DNA of 64,000 nt from Phellopilus nigrolimitatus (taxonomy: Eukaryota; Basidiomycota; Agaricomycetes; Hymenochaetales; Hymenochaetaceae), in assembly GCA_021029095.1 (NCBI GenBank), contig JAJOHG010000046.1, forward strand, positions 124,001 to 188,000, given 5' to 3'. This document shows positions 1-10,304 of this stretch, piece after piece; position 1 is the first letter of the stretch, and each line of letters begins with the position of its first letter. Position numbers and translations under genes: made by a program. The notes beneath the pieces are model-generated. The model was not told the origin of the DNA and did not search any database. It saw only the letters and a list, made by a program, of their open reading frames with translations.

Positions 1-307
1 TTACACTGGTTGGCGGAGCCAGTGCAACCAACAGCCGCTCTGCGCTGAGTGTCTGTACCGGAGTCGCTGGTAGCGTCGTAATGAAGGGTAGCAGTGACTC
101 CATGACAAAGATTCACGTAGCTGAAAGTGTCGCAACTGTAAAAACCCACATCCTGAGCTTCATGACCGAATATATTGTGTATGATAAAGCATACACATCA
201 GGATAACCCGCGTTTCCTTGACAGACGAGCGAGAATGTTTGCGCCGTCACTGGACGAATCTTGGTAGCGGCCAGGAGAGACAGAAAGACGGTGATGCCTG
301 AGAGCAT
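1..307 (-). CDS. NucA/NucB-like secreted nuclease, copy A (partial, cut by window edge)
   Basis: This is the 5' part of the repeated nuclease gene; the rest lies left of the window. Exon 1 (307 to 195) encodes a signal peptide starting MLSGITVFLSLL and ending near VTAQ, followed by the mature start TFSLVCQGNAGYPDV. A short intron with a GTATGC donor follows, and exon 2 resumes at 135 with CDTFSYVNLCHG and runs to the edge inside the GCTGSANQC stretch. The start was chosen because MLSG/MLAV at this spot is shared by the complete copies and follows a TATA-like box by about 95 nt. No break is visible in the part present. Family assignment rests on the complete copies B, D, E, F, G. Confidence 0.75.
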
Positions 308-400
308 GATGTAGAATGAATTCAATCTCCGGGGCGAAGAGTCAGAAGTCAAAGAATGTCGAGTGAACTCTGAGCATTCCTTGAGGGTCAATATCGTTGC

Positions 401-408
401 CTTCTATA
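401..408 (-). promoter_or_regulatory. TATA-like box of nuclease copy A
   Basis: TATAGAAG on the minus strand, about 95 nt upstream of the copy A start codon. It occupies the same position as the TATAAAAG boxes of the other copies and is followed by the same conserved stretch (ATATTGACCCTCAAGG). Confidence 0.55.
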
Positions 409-411
409 CTG

Positions 412-940
412 AGATATGAAGCGCTGAAAGCCAAATTCGTCGGCCAACGACATGGAATAAAACACCGGAGTAGAGAAGAATTTCCTAGCGCACTTCGTGA
501 ATCTGGTGATCTTGGTCTAGCAATTGTTTCATGGTTGCAAAATAAAACAGACCGAGTAAAAGTTCAGCTTGAGCGTCGACGGTTCGGCGAATCAGCGCTT
601 CGGAAAGAAGAAATCACCGACAGTATTGGAGCTACTGACACCGGGAAGCAAGGAAATACCGACCTGTGCTGGTTCTTGACTTGCGAATGTTGCTTTCACT
701 ATCATATTCAAAGCGACGATGCGGCTCGATTCTGCAATGGCTTTTCAAATCTGGATGCTAACAGGTTGCAGACGAATAGTGGGAGTAGGCGTTGGAGCGT
801 AGAGTGGTCCAAGTCACGACGTCTTCAAGGACGTTTTAGACTGCTTGGCACCGACATAACATGGGATCACGAGGAATTCTTGTTATACACGCCTAGAGAA
901 TCCGACAATGAGAACATCTCTGGAGTGTGCCACAGGACCC
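412..940. repeat. Upstream segment of duplication unit A
   Basis: This stretch recurs upstream of nuclease copies B, D, F, G and I. Here and beside copy I it holds an uninterrupted reading frame pointing away from the nuclease (397-954, about 185 codons), but that frame begins with a non-ATG codon and is broken in the other units. I do not call it a gene. The opposite strand shows partly open frames in copies D, F and G with shared words such as ATFASQE and AQVG, so past coding on one strand cannot be excluded. Confidence 0.55.
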
Positions 941-1281
941 ACCGGTTCAGTTAGCCCAGTTCGGTGACAGGCCCTATAAATCGCCGGTAGACAAAGCTGA
1001 GCGTTGATGCGCCCAAAGAAAATGGTACAAACAGCGGGTGCAGCAGCTGCGGTTCTTGATACGCGAACGGAGACATCCGTAAAGATGACCTGAAGAGGAA
1101 ATTCAGGTTCTTCGGTCACCTCTTGACTCTTGAGTTTCCTCTTCAGGATATCTTTACAGATGTCTCCATTCGCGTATCAAGAGCCTCAGCTGCACCCGCT
1201 GTTTCTTTGGGCGCATCAACGCTCAGCTTTGTCTACCGGGGATTTATAGGGCCTGTCACCGAACTGGGCTAGTTGAACTGG
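941..1281. repeat. Large inverted repeat (hairpin) of the flanking module
   Basis: Two arms of about 165 nt face each other around a centre near 1117. The left arm begins ACCGGTTCAGTTAGCCCAG and the right arm ends with its near-complement. Each arm contains GTTGATGCGCCCAAAG and CAGCGGGTGCAGCAGCT. Single arms of the same module occur near 4100-4290, 10305-10450, 14215-14365, 20675-20925 and 51880-52060, always at the edge of a nuclease duplication unit. No transposase is visible inside. Confidence 0.75.
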
Positions 1282-1299
1282 CGCGCCAGATACGAGACG

Positions 1300-1940
1300 A
1301 TACGAGTTAGGGTTCACGATCTGCACTCCGCCTGAAATTGGGCAGATGATTATGTAAGCTTTACTCTGCAGTACGGTGAACGGTCTGTACATAATAAAAA
1401 AAACTCCACAATTCGTGTGAAACCCTCCAGAGAATTTGGGATTTCCACTCTGGCGTAAAAATCCAGAATCATGTTGTGCAAGCAGCTTCGTACACTTAGT
1501 TCACCACGAGTCCCTTACAGCAAAGCCTCTTTACCATACTGCACAGCATAGCTGCTTCTCTCCTCGAGTATATTTTTCCCTTCAATTTGGTTTCCTATCC
1601 TGTTGTGAAATGCGAGGATCGGCCGTCTTTCGAGTTGATGTATTGGTCGTCTAGCCCCACACAAGTACTCGTAGCACCCATGACGAGGGCATGAAGCACT
1701 TTCTGCTCGAAAAGATAAGCACTTCTCTGGAGGCAAGAAATATCGGAAATCAGTTGAAAATATTATATCGTCTGTTCTCCGCATCTTTATATTTTCATAT
1801 GTCAAAAATTCTCTGCAAAAAGGCCCAAGGAGGAAAACAAAAACCCCCCGATAACCGCGCACCGCACTCCTGAGCGCCCGCACAGAAAAAAACGAACAGT
1901 GTACTTGGAGCAGGCGCAACTCCATAACCACCGGCCGTCT
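1300..1940. repeat. 3' flank segment of duplication unit B
   Basis: Non-coding flank following the 3' end of copy B. Similar sequence follows copies C (4300-4900), D (7620-8268), E (10460-11053), F and G. Shared words include TGTGCAAGCAGCTTC and a stretch near GGAAATTTCGG. I see no gene in it. Confidence 0.55.
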
Positions 1941-3143
1941 TCATTCCATCAAGCTGGAAGTGACAATCTTTTCCGCGATACCATTTCCATCGTCATCATG
2001 CGTCCAAATCGGCTGGCCGACAGCCAACAAGTTCTCCACTGCGTCCGCTTCATCATGGCGGTAAGGCACGGTCACGACCCGCCCTGACTCCGCCGTGACA
2101 TTGCGAAACAAAATTTGGAACGGAAGCGTGTTGGTAGAGTTTGAGCTGGAACTATCATCGACAGCGCGGCGGTGACCACGAGCAGGGCAGCTTGGCGCTA
2201 CGGGGCGACTAGTGAGTCGAGTAAAGAGGAGAAGAGTCAGAGAATGAGGTGGGGATACGTACTAGCGGGAGTGCTACGGAAGCGGTAGATGTTTGCAGCA
2301 TTTCCCGTTGGGCATGCCTGTGCTCCATGGGCAGCAATTGCCTGTCCCAGCGGTCCTCTGACATTACCCTGGTATCCGACCACTAGATTTATCATTTATG
2401 AGATGAAAGACTCTACAAAACCAGGAAGTATAATTAGTGTACTTACTACTGTTCACAAGAGAGACAGGCATAGCTATTAGAGCAGTGTGTACTTCTAAAA
2501 AGTGAAGCAAACTCACAAACGCTGGCCATTAGTGTGGTGCAGCGTATTGGCATAAAATTGTCCAATAGCTTGTCCGTGGCCTGCATTTCGAAAATGAGCA
2601 GCAGAAAGGGAATGTGAGCGGCGGGGAAGCTTACGGCCGTTCTGTACACCATTAGCGCACCGATTGGCCCCTGATTGAGCAAGATGGTCCGGTCCATGGT
2701 AGCCATTGGGGTAACACTGTTTTTAGAGAGTTTATGAACAATTGATATGCCCAGAATACAAATCGACATACTCCCAGACCGCCGTCGTAGGTGGACGCAT
2801 ACGGATACTCGTCGCACTGTATACCGGCTTGGCCAGCACACTGGTTGGCGGTCCCAGTGCAACCAATAGCTGCTCTGCGCTGGGGCCCTTCACCGGAGTC
2901 GCTGGTAGCGTCGTAATGAAGAATATTACTGATTCCATGACAAAGGTTCGCGAAACTGAAAGTGTCGCAACTGTAAAAATTCTGCATCTTGAGCCTCATG
3001 ATCGAAAATGTTATGCATGATAAAACATACACATCAGGATATCCCGCGTTTCCTTGACACACGAGTCCAAACGTTTGCGCCATCACTGGACGAATCTCGA
3101 TAGCGGCCAGAAGAGAAAAACAAATAGTGATGACTGCAAGCAT
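1941..3143 (-). CDS. NucA/NucB-like secreted nuclease, copy B (complete)
   Basis: Intact member of the family, about 277 residues after splicing. Six main exons plus a 2-nt microexon can be followed on the minus strand. Exon 1 (3143-3031) encodes the signal peptide; exon 2 carries HYDATSDSG, a QRRAAIGCTG stretch and the hallmark CDEYPYASTYDGG; exon 3 begins CYPNGYHGPDHLAQSG; exon 4 reads HGQAIGQFYANTL; exon 5 reads VGYQGNVRGPLGQAI; the last exon ends VGQPIWTHDDDGNG and LME. The Asp-Glu motif matches the NucA/NucB deoxyribonuclease family, so an extracellular DNase is the likely role. Enzyme activity itself is inferred. Several conserved cysteines suggest a disulfide-stabilised secreted protein. 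The upstream DNA carries the same MITE as copy G. Confidence 0.8.
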
Positions 3144-3229
3144 GATGTATACAGCCTCTGGCGCGAAGATTCAGAAGTCAAAAAGCGTCGAGTGGTCTCT
3201 GGGCATCCTTGAGGATCAATATCGTTGCC

Positions 3230-3237
3230 TTTTATAC
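3230..3237 (-). promoter_or_regulatory. TATA box of nuclease copy B
   Basis: TATAAAAG on the minus strand about 90 nt before the copy B start codon, conserved in position across the family. Confidence 0.65.
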
Positions 3238-3239
3238 TA

Positions 3240-3970
3240 AAACATCGAGTGCTGAAACCCGAACTCATCGGAAAAAGACATTGCATATAACAGCGAAGTA
3301 ACGCGAAATTTACTAGCGCACTTCGTGAGCTTGAAGGTCTTGGTCTAGCAATTGTTTCATGATTTCTTAGGCATGTCAATCAATCAGTTCCCTGACATGC
3401 CACAGCTGAAATGACAAAATTCCTAAGGACGCCAGTTAATGATGTACCAACGTAGCGCAGACACGGATAAAATCTCAAGCACAGAATGACATCGCGGAGC
3501 TACTCAACCTGGTTCAATGATTATCTTTCAGTCGAGAGTGAAGTCCCAGGAAAGGAATGATCACGTGAGGGTGTCAGCTGGAACGTCGACGGTTTGACGA
3601 GCTAGCGCCTCGGACAAGAAGATATTACCGACAGTGTCGGAATCACTGACACCGGGAAGCAAGGAAATACGAGCCTGTGCTGGTCCTTGACTTGCAAATG
3701 TTGCCATGACTATCGAGTCAAAGTGACACAATTTCCCGCGATGCCTCCTAACTATTCCTGTGAGACCAGACCAGTATAGCGGCTATGCGACTCGAGTCCG
3801 TACAGGCTCTGTAAAACTGGGTGTTAACAGTTTTAGACAAATATTGGTAACAGTAGTCAGAACGTCGAGTGGTCCAAGTCTCGACGTCTTCAAGATATTT
3901 TGCCCGCTTAGCATCGACATGACACGAATAACTGGAGTATGAGGAACTAGCGTGTTTCGAGAATCCGGCC
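3240..3970. repeat. Upstream segment of duplication unit B
   Basis: Degenerate copy of the upstream segment seen beside A, D, F, G and I, with words such as ACCGGGAAGCAAGGAAATAC and AGCTTGAAGGTCTTGG. All frames are interrupted; no gene is supported. Confidence 0.55.
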
Positions 3971-3976
3971 CACTAA

Positions 3977-4054
3977 GACCCCGCTCGGTTGTACGAGTGA
4001 AAAAGTCTGATATGTTACCTAAATGTTAGCTAACACATGCAGCCGAGCGGGATC
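3977..4054. mobile_element. Short MITE, TAA target duplication
   Basis: A 78-bp element with imperfect terminal inverted repeats (left GACCCCGCTCGGTTGTACG, right complement GATCCCGCTCGGCTGCATG) flanked by TAA on both sides. Size, TIR sequence and three-base TWA duplication fit a Tourist/Harbinger-type MITE. The same element lies at the matching place upstream of copy G (20945-21021). Confidence 0.65.
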
Positions 4055-4084
4055 TAAGCGTTTCATGTCCGAACGCACCACAAG

Positions 4085-4295
4085 GCGCACCGGTTTCGCT
4101 AGCCCAGTCCGGTTACGAAACCTCAAAAACGTTAGACAAAGCTGAGCGTTGATGCGCCCGAAGTTCGCTAGCCCAGTCCGGTGACGAAGCCCCAAAAATC
4201 ACCGTTAGATGCGCCCAAAGCAAATGGTACAAACAGCGGGTGCAGCAGCTGAGGTTCTTGATACGTGAATGGAGACATGCGCAAAGATGACATAG
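4085..4295. repeat. Flanking module with internal 60-70 bp tandem duplication
   Basis: Contains the GTTGATGCGCCC module and a tandem repeat: the words TTCGCTAGCCCAGTCCGGT and ACCGTTAGA appear twice in succession. The mirror image at 20760-20900 has the same doubling, which links this place to the copy G unit. Confidence 0.65.
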
Positions 4296-4299
4296 CAGA

Positions 4300-4901
4300 A
4301 ACTCATGATGATGAAGTCAGAAACACGAGTCGTACGGTACAAGTTAAGGTTAGTAATTTGCACTCCGCCTGAGAGTGTGAGAAGAGGATTATGTAAGTTC
4401 TGCTCTGCACGGAAATTTCGGCCCTGTAACTCCTCTTGTGAAACCTTGCAGAGAGTTGTGGGATCCATCCTTTGGCGTACAACTCCAAAAACATATTGTA
4501 CAAGCAGCCTATACACTTGATTCATCGCGAAACTCTTACACTGGAAGCGCCCTCAGTCATTGCCCTACGTCTTTTATCTAAACTGTCGAAATTTGTCTTC
4601 GCTTGTTAAATTTCTCTTTCAATTTGGCGGCTTCTTTTGTTGTGAGGGAGTAAGTCGCACGTCTTGCTGTATTGACCGGCTCACCCCACACAAGTGCTCG
4701 TGCTACCCGTCCACAGTATAACCATTTCTGTTCTCCGCGTCCATATGTTCCTATACCTTAAGTGACTGCCTTCGCCAATAGTTTTGAGAAGAGGAAAAAT
4801 CTCGACAACTGTACACCGTGCACTTGAGCCCATGCGCAGGAGAAAAGAACAATATGGCCGCAACATACGCAGTTCCATGACCTCCGGCTATCTTCAGTCC
4901 A
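4300..4901. repeat. 3' flank segment of duplication unit C
   Basis: Non-coding flank after the 3' end of copy C, similar to 1300-1940 and 7620-8268. No gene seen. Confidence 0.5.
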
Positions 4902-5825
4902 TCAGGTGACAATCTTTTCCGCAACACCATTTCCGTCATCATCATGCGTCCAGATCGGCTGGCCGACAGCCAGCCAGTTCTCTGCTGCGTCCGCTTCATC
5001 TCGGCGGTAGGGCACGGTCACGACCCGCCCTGACTCCGCAGTGACGTTGCGGGTCAAAATTTGGAACGGCAGTGTGTCAGTAGAATTTGAGTTGGAGCCG
5101 TCGTCTACAGACCGACGATGACCACGTGCAGGGCAGCTTGGCGCTATTGAGCAGCAAGTGAGTCGAGTAAAGAGGAAAAGAGTAGATTGTACATGTAAAG
5201 ATGATACGTACGAAAGCGGAAGATACCATTGGCATTTGGGCATGAGTTCTTGGTTCCACCGGCTGCAATTGCCCGTCCCAGTGGTCCTCTGACGTTATTC
5301 TGGTATCCAACCACTAGATTTATTATGGATAAGCTGAAAGTGCTTGAGAACTCGGACAACATGATTAATGTACTTACTACTGTTCGCGAAAAAGAAAGGA
5401 GAAATGATTAGGACAATGCGTAGTCTTCTAGAGTGAAGCAAACTCACAATCGCTGGCCGTTATTGTTGTGCAGCACGTTAGAGTAAAATTGTCCAATAGC
5501 TTGTCCATGGCCTGCATTCCGAAAATGAGTAGCACAAAGGGAACGTGAGCGGCGGAAGCTTACGCTGGTTCTGTTCACTATTAGCGCAACGAGTGGCCCC
5601 TGTTTGAGCAAGATGGTCCGGTCCATGGTAGCCACCGGGGTAACACTGTTTTTAGAGAGTTTATGAACGATCAATATGCTCAGAACAAAAATCGACATAC
5701 TCCAAGACCGCCGTCGTAGGTGGACGCGTACGGATACTCGTCGCACTCAATGCCGGCTTGACCAGCACATTGGTTGGCGGAGCCAGTGCAACCAATAGCG
5801 GCTCTGCGCTTGGTCCCTTCACCGA
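4902..5825 (-). pseudogene. NucA/NucB-like nuclease, copy C (5'-truncated)
   Basis: Exon 1, intron 1 and the first half of exon 2 are missing. Family similarity starts abruptly at about 5825, where TCGGTGAAGGGACC follows unrelated Argonaute-like sequence. Everything downstream is in frame: CDEYPYASTYDGG, CYPGGYHGPDHLAQTG, HGQAIGQFYSN, VGYQNNVRGPLGRAI and the last exon to WTHDDDGNG. Two small differences: the end of exon 5 lacks about 12 nt (the STPA codons), and the stop comes right after KIVT, without the usual SNLME tail. Without signal peptide or promoter of its own kind it is most likely dead, unless the fused upstream sequence supplies expression. Confidence 0.75.
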
Positions 5826-6430
5826 AGCCCTGTATGGGCGGCGCACCCTGACGCGCTTGGGGAGTATACCTGCGTATGGCTGACCCGGCCCGATCTCGCA
5901 AAGCTCGGCGGGAACAAAGGTATCCTCGATCTTGCTTCCCACATTGACGGGAGATTGAGCGCTGAGATGGACGGAAGAGGATTAGTTTACATCCTAGCCT
6001 TACAGGTAGCTAGAAACATCTTGTTTTCAAGTAGGGTCAGTCGCATATCTAGTTGAGAAGATGAACGCTTACCGATACAAGCCTGACCTCAGCTCCTTGG
6101 TCTGAAAAGTCTTGACCGTATAAACCCTCTCAGGTCCTTCCGAAACTGTCGCAGAGGCGTTTTCTCAACACCAGCCTCTGAGCCCAGTCGTGCGCCATCT
6201 CGTGGAGGTAGAGTCCAACCTTTGGCGTAAATTCTAGGAGCTTGATTACGCGCTAACGAACAATCAAAGAGGCGACATCGGGAGCGATCATTACTGGGTA
6301 GTCGTATAAAACGACGTCCTTCGGATAATTGACCGCAAAGAAGTTCGCGCGAACTGCGATCGCGGCGCTGCACTTCCCGAAGCCCGGACACACAACGCGG
6401 TCTAGGTCTGTGGCCGACAGCGCTTGGAAG
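5826..6430 (-). pseudogene. Argonaute-like relic (N domain, linker and end of PAZ)
   Basis: Translated pieces on the minus strand resemble fungal Argonaute in order. First an N-domain strand with VVCPGFGKCSAAIAVRANFF, then PKDVVLYDYPVMIAP, then EFTPKVG and AHDWAQRLV, then VYTVKTFQTKELRSGLYR. After a plausible GTAAGC...CAG intron (about 6083 to 5960) comes SKIEDTFVPAELCEIGPGQ, which matches the end of the PAZ domain. Stop codons and frame changes separate the pieces (stop after LIVR, another after FGRT), most of PAZ is missing, and Mid and PIWI are absent. It therefore cannot make a working silencing protein. The relic runs straight into copy C of the nuclease. Assignment is from remembered family patterns; a profile search would settle it. 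Confidence 0.6.
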
Positions 6431-6769
6431 CGGAAGGCAAAAGTGTCTTGCTCCCTGTCCGGGCGCCGCGCGATGGGTTGGGCAGATGGGTTGGGAGAAA
6501 AGACCTGCACAGCTTCAGCGGCCTTGACGAGCGGCCCGAGGAGCAGCTGCGCGGACGTCGCATAAAGGCAGCTCAGATTCACAGTGCGCAACGTGCCATA
6601 GATGGCGGAGAGGCCATACAGCTCTGGAGAGTAGCGCAAACACGAAAAGAAGTGTATCCAAAAAATATATGTCATAAGTACGCCAAGGAACCAGTTTAGA
6701 CAATGGGCACATTCGTTTGCTCATCCGGAAGCCCGTACATCCGCCCGCCCTCAAAGCAGTAATCAACGC

Positions 6770-7250
6770 TCAAGTCGCAGACAACGACAACGCTACCCTT
6801 CCCGCTCGTACGCCTCTGCGCGCCGCCGTCCGCGCATTCACGAACGGCTTCGCCGTGCCGTTCGGGAGCGCCAGCACCGACGCGTCGACCATACCGACCT
6901 CCTCCATCCACTGCACGTCGGCCGCGAACAGGTCCGAGTAACGCACGCGGAGCTTTGTGTCCAAGTCGAGCACGGACCCTGCGAGCTGGCGCGATGAGAC
7001 GTGCGTGAGGTCCAGTGGATGGCCCAAGAGCAGACCCGTGAGCCGGTGTAGGCTCGTGCACCGATGAATGCAAGGCGCTTCGGTTGTGAGGATGTCGGGG
7101 CAGCTGTGGTGGCGTAGTCGCGAGATGAGCCTGGGAGATGCATAGCGTTCTTCCACGCGAACGTCAAGTAGGAGTTCGCGGACGGAGCGCGGTGCGGGCA
7201 GATACGCGCGCTCGATGCGCTCCTTCGCCTCAATATCCTGGATGCCGCAC
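6770..7250 (-). pseudogene. Unrecognised protein fragment
   Basis: GC-rich stretch with one long open frame on the minus strand. It contains protein-like sequence (AKERIERAYLPAPRS, HPLDLTHVSSRQLAG, DLFAADVQWMEEVGMVDAS). I cannot place it in a family. The frame continues into AT-rich sequence without obvious start or splice sites (7250-7570), and the downstream side (6430-6770) shows only short frames. It lies between the Argonaute relic and unit D, so it may belong to the same foreign segment inserted between units C and D. The base composition differs from the nuclease units on either side. Confidence 0.35.
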
Positions 7251-7619
7251 CAGAAGAGGCTGCACCCCCAGCGCACGAAGCTACGCTGGCTGCAGCCGCA
7301 TTGGCGGCGTCGTCGGTCCAGTAGAGGAAGACAAGCAAGAGGCCAGAAATAACCGTCACCCAGGAAGCACACAACCGAATGGCACAAAGTTTTTATATGT
7401 AAACGTAGCCAAGATACTGACCATCCCATCAGGAAAGACGCCAACGCCGTACGAGTGAAATGAAAATAAAAAGAGGGAAAATACGAAAAGGAAAACTCGC
7501 AAGGAAAAGTGTGACGCCTTGTATCAAGATATTTTGTACACTTTTTGTACATGTACACTTTCTCGCACATTCTTGTAAAAGTGACCGTGACAAACTACAC
7601 AGCCACTGCGCCAGAAAAC

Positions 7620-8268
7620 GCTATGTACTCTGGAGTCTGCAGTACGGTAAGCGGAAATTTCGGTCTGTACATAAGAAACCCTTAATTCTTGTGGAAACCT
7701 CCAGAGAATTGTAGGATTTCCCCTCTGGTGTAAAATTACAGAAACGTATTGTGCAAGCAGCTTCTGTACACTTGGGATATCGCAAGTCTCTTACACTGGA
7801 AGCGCCCTTAACCATTGTCCTACGTCTATTATCATGACTATCGAAGTCCGTCTTCGCTTGTATATAGACACGATTGTGTCTCTCGTCTAGTTTTATTTCT
7901 CCGTCAATTTGGCTCCTTTTTCCGTTGTGATGTGCCCGCCTTTCGTATTGATGTATTGATCGTCTCACTCAAGAAATATTCGTGCTACTCGTCCACAATG
8001 TAACCATTTTTATTCAAACCGCATGAGACACTTTCTGCTTAGACACACAAATACTTCTCTGGCGCAAAGAATATCGGAATTCACTTCAAAATATTATATC
8101 ATCGGTTCTCCACATCTCATATTGCCATATCTTTAGTAGCTGTTTTCGTCGTAAGGCACGAGAAGGAGAAACCCTCGACAACTGCACACCGTGCACACAT
8201 GAGCCCTCGTGCAGGAAAAAAGGACAATATGCTTGCAACAGACGCAACTCCTTGACCTCCAGCCATCC
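7620..8268. repeat. 3' flank segment of duplication unit D
   Basis: Starts near TCTGGAGTCTGCAGTACGG and runs to the 3' end of copy D. It matches the flanks after copies B, C, F and G. No gene seen. Confidence 0.55.
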
Positions 8269-9476
8269 TCAATCCATCAGGTTCGAAGTAACAATCTTTT
8301 CCGCGATACCATTTCCTTCGTCATCGTGCGTCCAGACCGGCTGGCCGACAGCCAACAAGTTCTCCACTACGTCTGCTTCATCATGGCGGTACGGCACGGT
8401 CACGACCCGCCCTGACTCCGCCGTTACGTTGCGGAACAAGATTTGGAACGGCAACGTGTTGGTAGAGTTTAAGCTGGAACTATCATCGACAGCGCGGCGG
8501 TGACCACGAGCAGGGCAGCTTGGCGCTACGGAGCGGCAAATGAGTCGAGTAAAGAGAAAGAGAGTCGATGGAAAATGTGAGGGAAACACGTACTAGCGGG
8601 AGTGCTACGATAGCGGTAGATATCTGTACCACTGCCCGTTGGGCATACCTGAGTTCCATGGGCAGCAATTGCCTGTCCCAGTGGTCCTGCGACGTTACCC
8701 TGGTATCCAATCACTAGATTTATCATTGATGAGATGAAAGACTCTACAAAACCAGGAAGTATAATTAATGTACTTACTACTGTTCACGAGAAAGACAGGC
8801 GTAGCTATTAGAACAGTGTGTACTTCTTAAGAGTGAAACAAGCTCACAAACTCCTGCCGTTATTTCTGTTCAGAGCTTTGCGGTAAAATTGTGCAATAGC
8901 TTGTCCGTGGCCTGCATTCCAAAAATAAGCAGCTCAAAGGGAACATGAGTGGCGGAGAAGCTTACGACCGTTCTGTGTGCCATCAACGCATCGTGTGGCT
9001 CCTGCTTGAGCAAGATGGTCCGTTCCATGGTAGCCATTGGGGTAACACTGTTTTAAAAGACTTTATCAATGATTAATATGCTTAGAATAAAAATCGACAT
9101 ACTCCGAGACCACCGTCGTAGGTGGACGCGTATGGATACTCGTCGCATTGAACGCTGGCCCCTTTTCCAGCACACTGGTTGGCGACCCCACTGCTTCCAA
9201 CAGCGGCTCTGCGCTGGTCCCCTTTCTTGGGGTCGTTGGTACCGTCGTAATGTTGAACATTACTGATTCCATGACAAAAATTCGCGAAAGTGAAAGTGTC
9301 GCAACTGTAAAAATCCACATCCTGAGCTTCATGATCGAGTATATTGTGCACGATAAAGCATACACATCAGGATAACCCGCGGCTCCCTGACAGACGAGCG
9401 AGAATGCTTGCGCCGTCACTGGACGAATCTTGGTAGCGGCCAGAAGAGAGAGAAAGACAGTGATGCCTGAGAGCAT
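8269..9476 (-). CDS. NucA/NucB-like secreted nuclease, copy D
   Basis: Complete exon set on the minus strand. The signal peptide starts MLSGITVFLSLLAATK at 9476. Exon 2 reads CDTFTFANFCHG to CDEYPYASTYDGG. Exon 4 reads HGQAIAQFYRKAL. The last exon ends WTHDDEGNG and NLMD. Splice sites, including the TA microexon, are preserved. Odd points: the usual GCTG before the ANQC motif is GSSG, so one conserved cysteine is lost, and the loop before the hallmark motif is longer (AGKGASVQ). These changes suggest divergence or weakened folding. Exon 1 is closest to copy A. Confidence 0.75.
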
Positions 9477-9567
9477 GATGTATAATGTATACAATCTCTG
9501 GGGCGAAGAGGCAGAAGTTAAGAGTGTCGAGTGATCTCTGAGCATCCTTGAGGGTCAATATCGTTGC

Positions 9568-9575
9568 ATTTTATA
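9568..9575 (-). promoter_or_regulatory. TATA box of nuclease copy D
   Basis: TATAAAAT on the minus strand, about 95 nt before the copy D start codon. Confidence 0.6.
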
Positions 9576-9589
9576 CTGAAATATCAAGC

Positions 9590-10304
9590 ACTAAAACCCG
9601 AGTTCACCGGCCAACGACATGGCATAAAACATCGGAGTAGAGAAGATTTTCCTAGCGCTCTTCGTGAGTCTGGTGGCCTTGTTCTAGCAATCGTTTCATG
9701 ATTGTTTAGTTCCCTGACATCCCAAGGGTCCAATTGAAATGACAAGCTCTCCAAGGACGCAGGTTGATAATATACCAATCTACCGCAGACAACAACAAAC
9801 TCTCAAGCAGATAATGACATCGTGGAGATACTCAGCCTGCGTCAGCGTTCTACATTATCTTTCAGTCGCGAGTAAAGCCCCAGGTAAAAACGGACCGCAT
9901 GAGCGCTCAGCTTGAGCGTCAATGGTCTGACGAATTAGCGCCTCAGAAAGAAGAATACTACCGATAGTAATGGAGTCGCTGATACCGGGAAGCAAGGATA
10001 GACCGACCTGTGCTAGCTCTTGACTTGCGAATGTTGCTTTCACTACTAAGTCCAAAGAGACGATGCGACCGATGCGACTCGATTTTGCAGTGACTTTGAA
10101 AAATTGGATGCTAACAGGTTGCAGGCGAATAATGGGCACAGGGTTTGAGCGCAGAGAAGTCCAAGTCTCAACATCTTCAAAGGAATTTATACCGCTTAGC
10201 ACCGACACGGTATGGGATCACAAGGAGATCCCGTTATACGCTCCTCATGAATGAGGCCATGAAAACATTTGTAGAGTGTTTCATGTCCAAAAACACCACA
10301 AGAC
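9590..10304. repeat. Upstream segment of duplication unit D
   Basis: Copy of the shared upstream segment. On the minus strand 9855-10208 is open (words ATFASQELAQVG and LLPGISDS) and resembles open frames upstream of F and G, but no start, splice structure or known domain is evident. Confidence 0.55.

Noticed and set aside
6770..7570. 266-codon minus frame as one protein
   Set aside because: Only about the last 160 codons look protein-like; the first part is AT-rich, lysine/phenylalanine-biased and lacks any start context, so only a fragment is listed.
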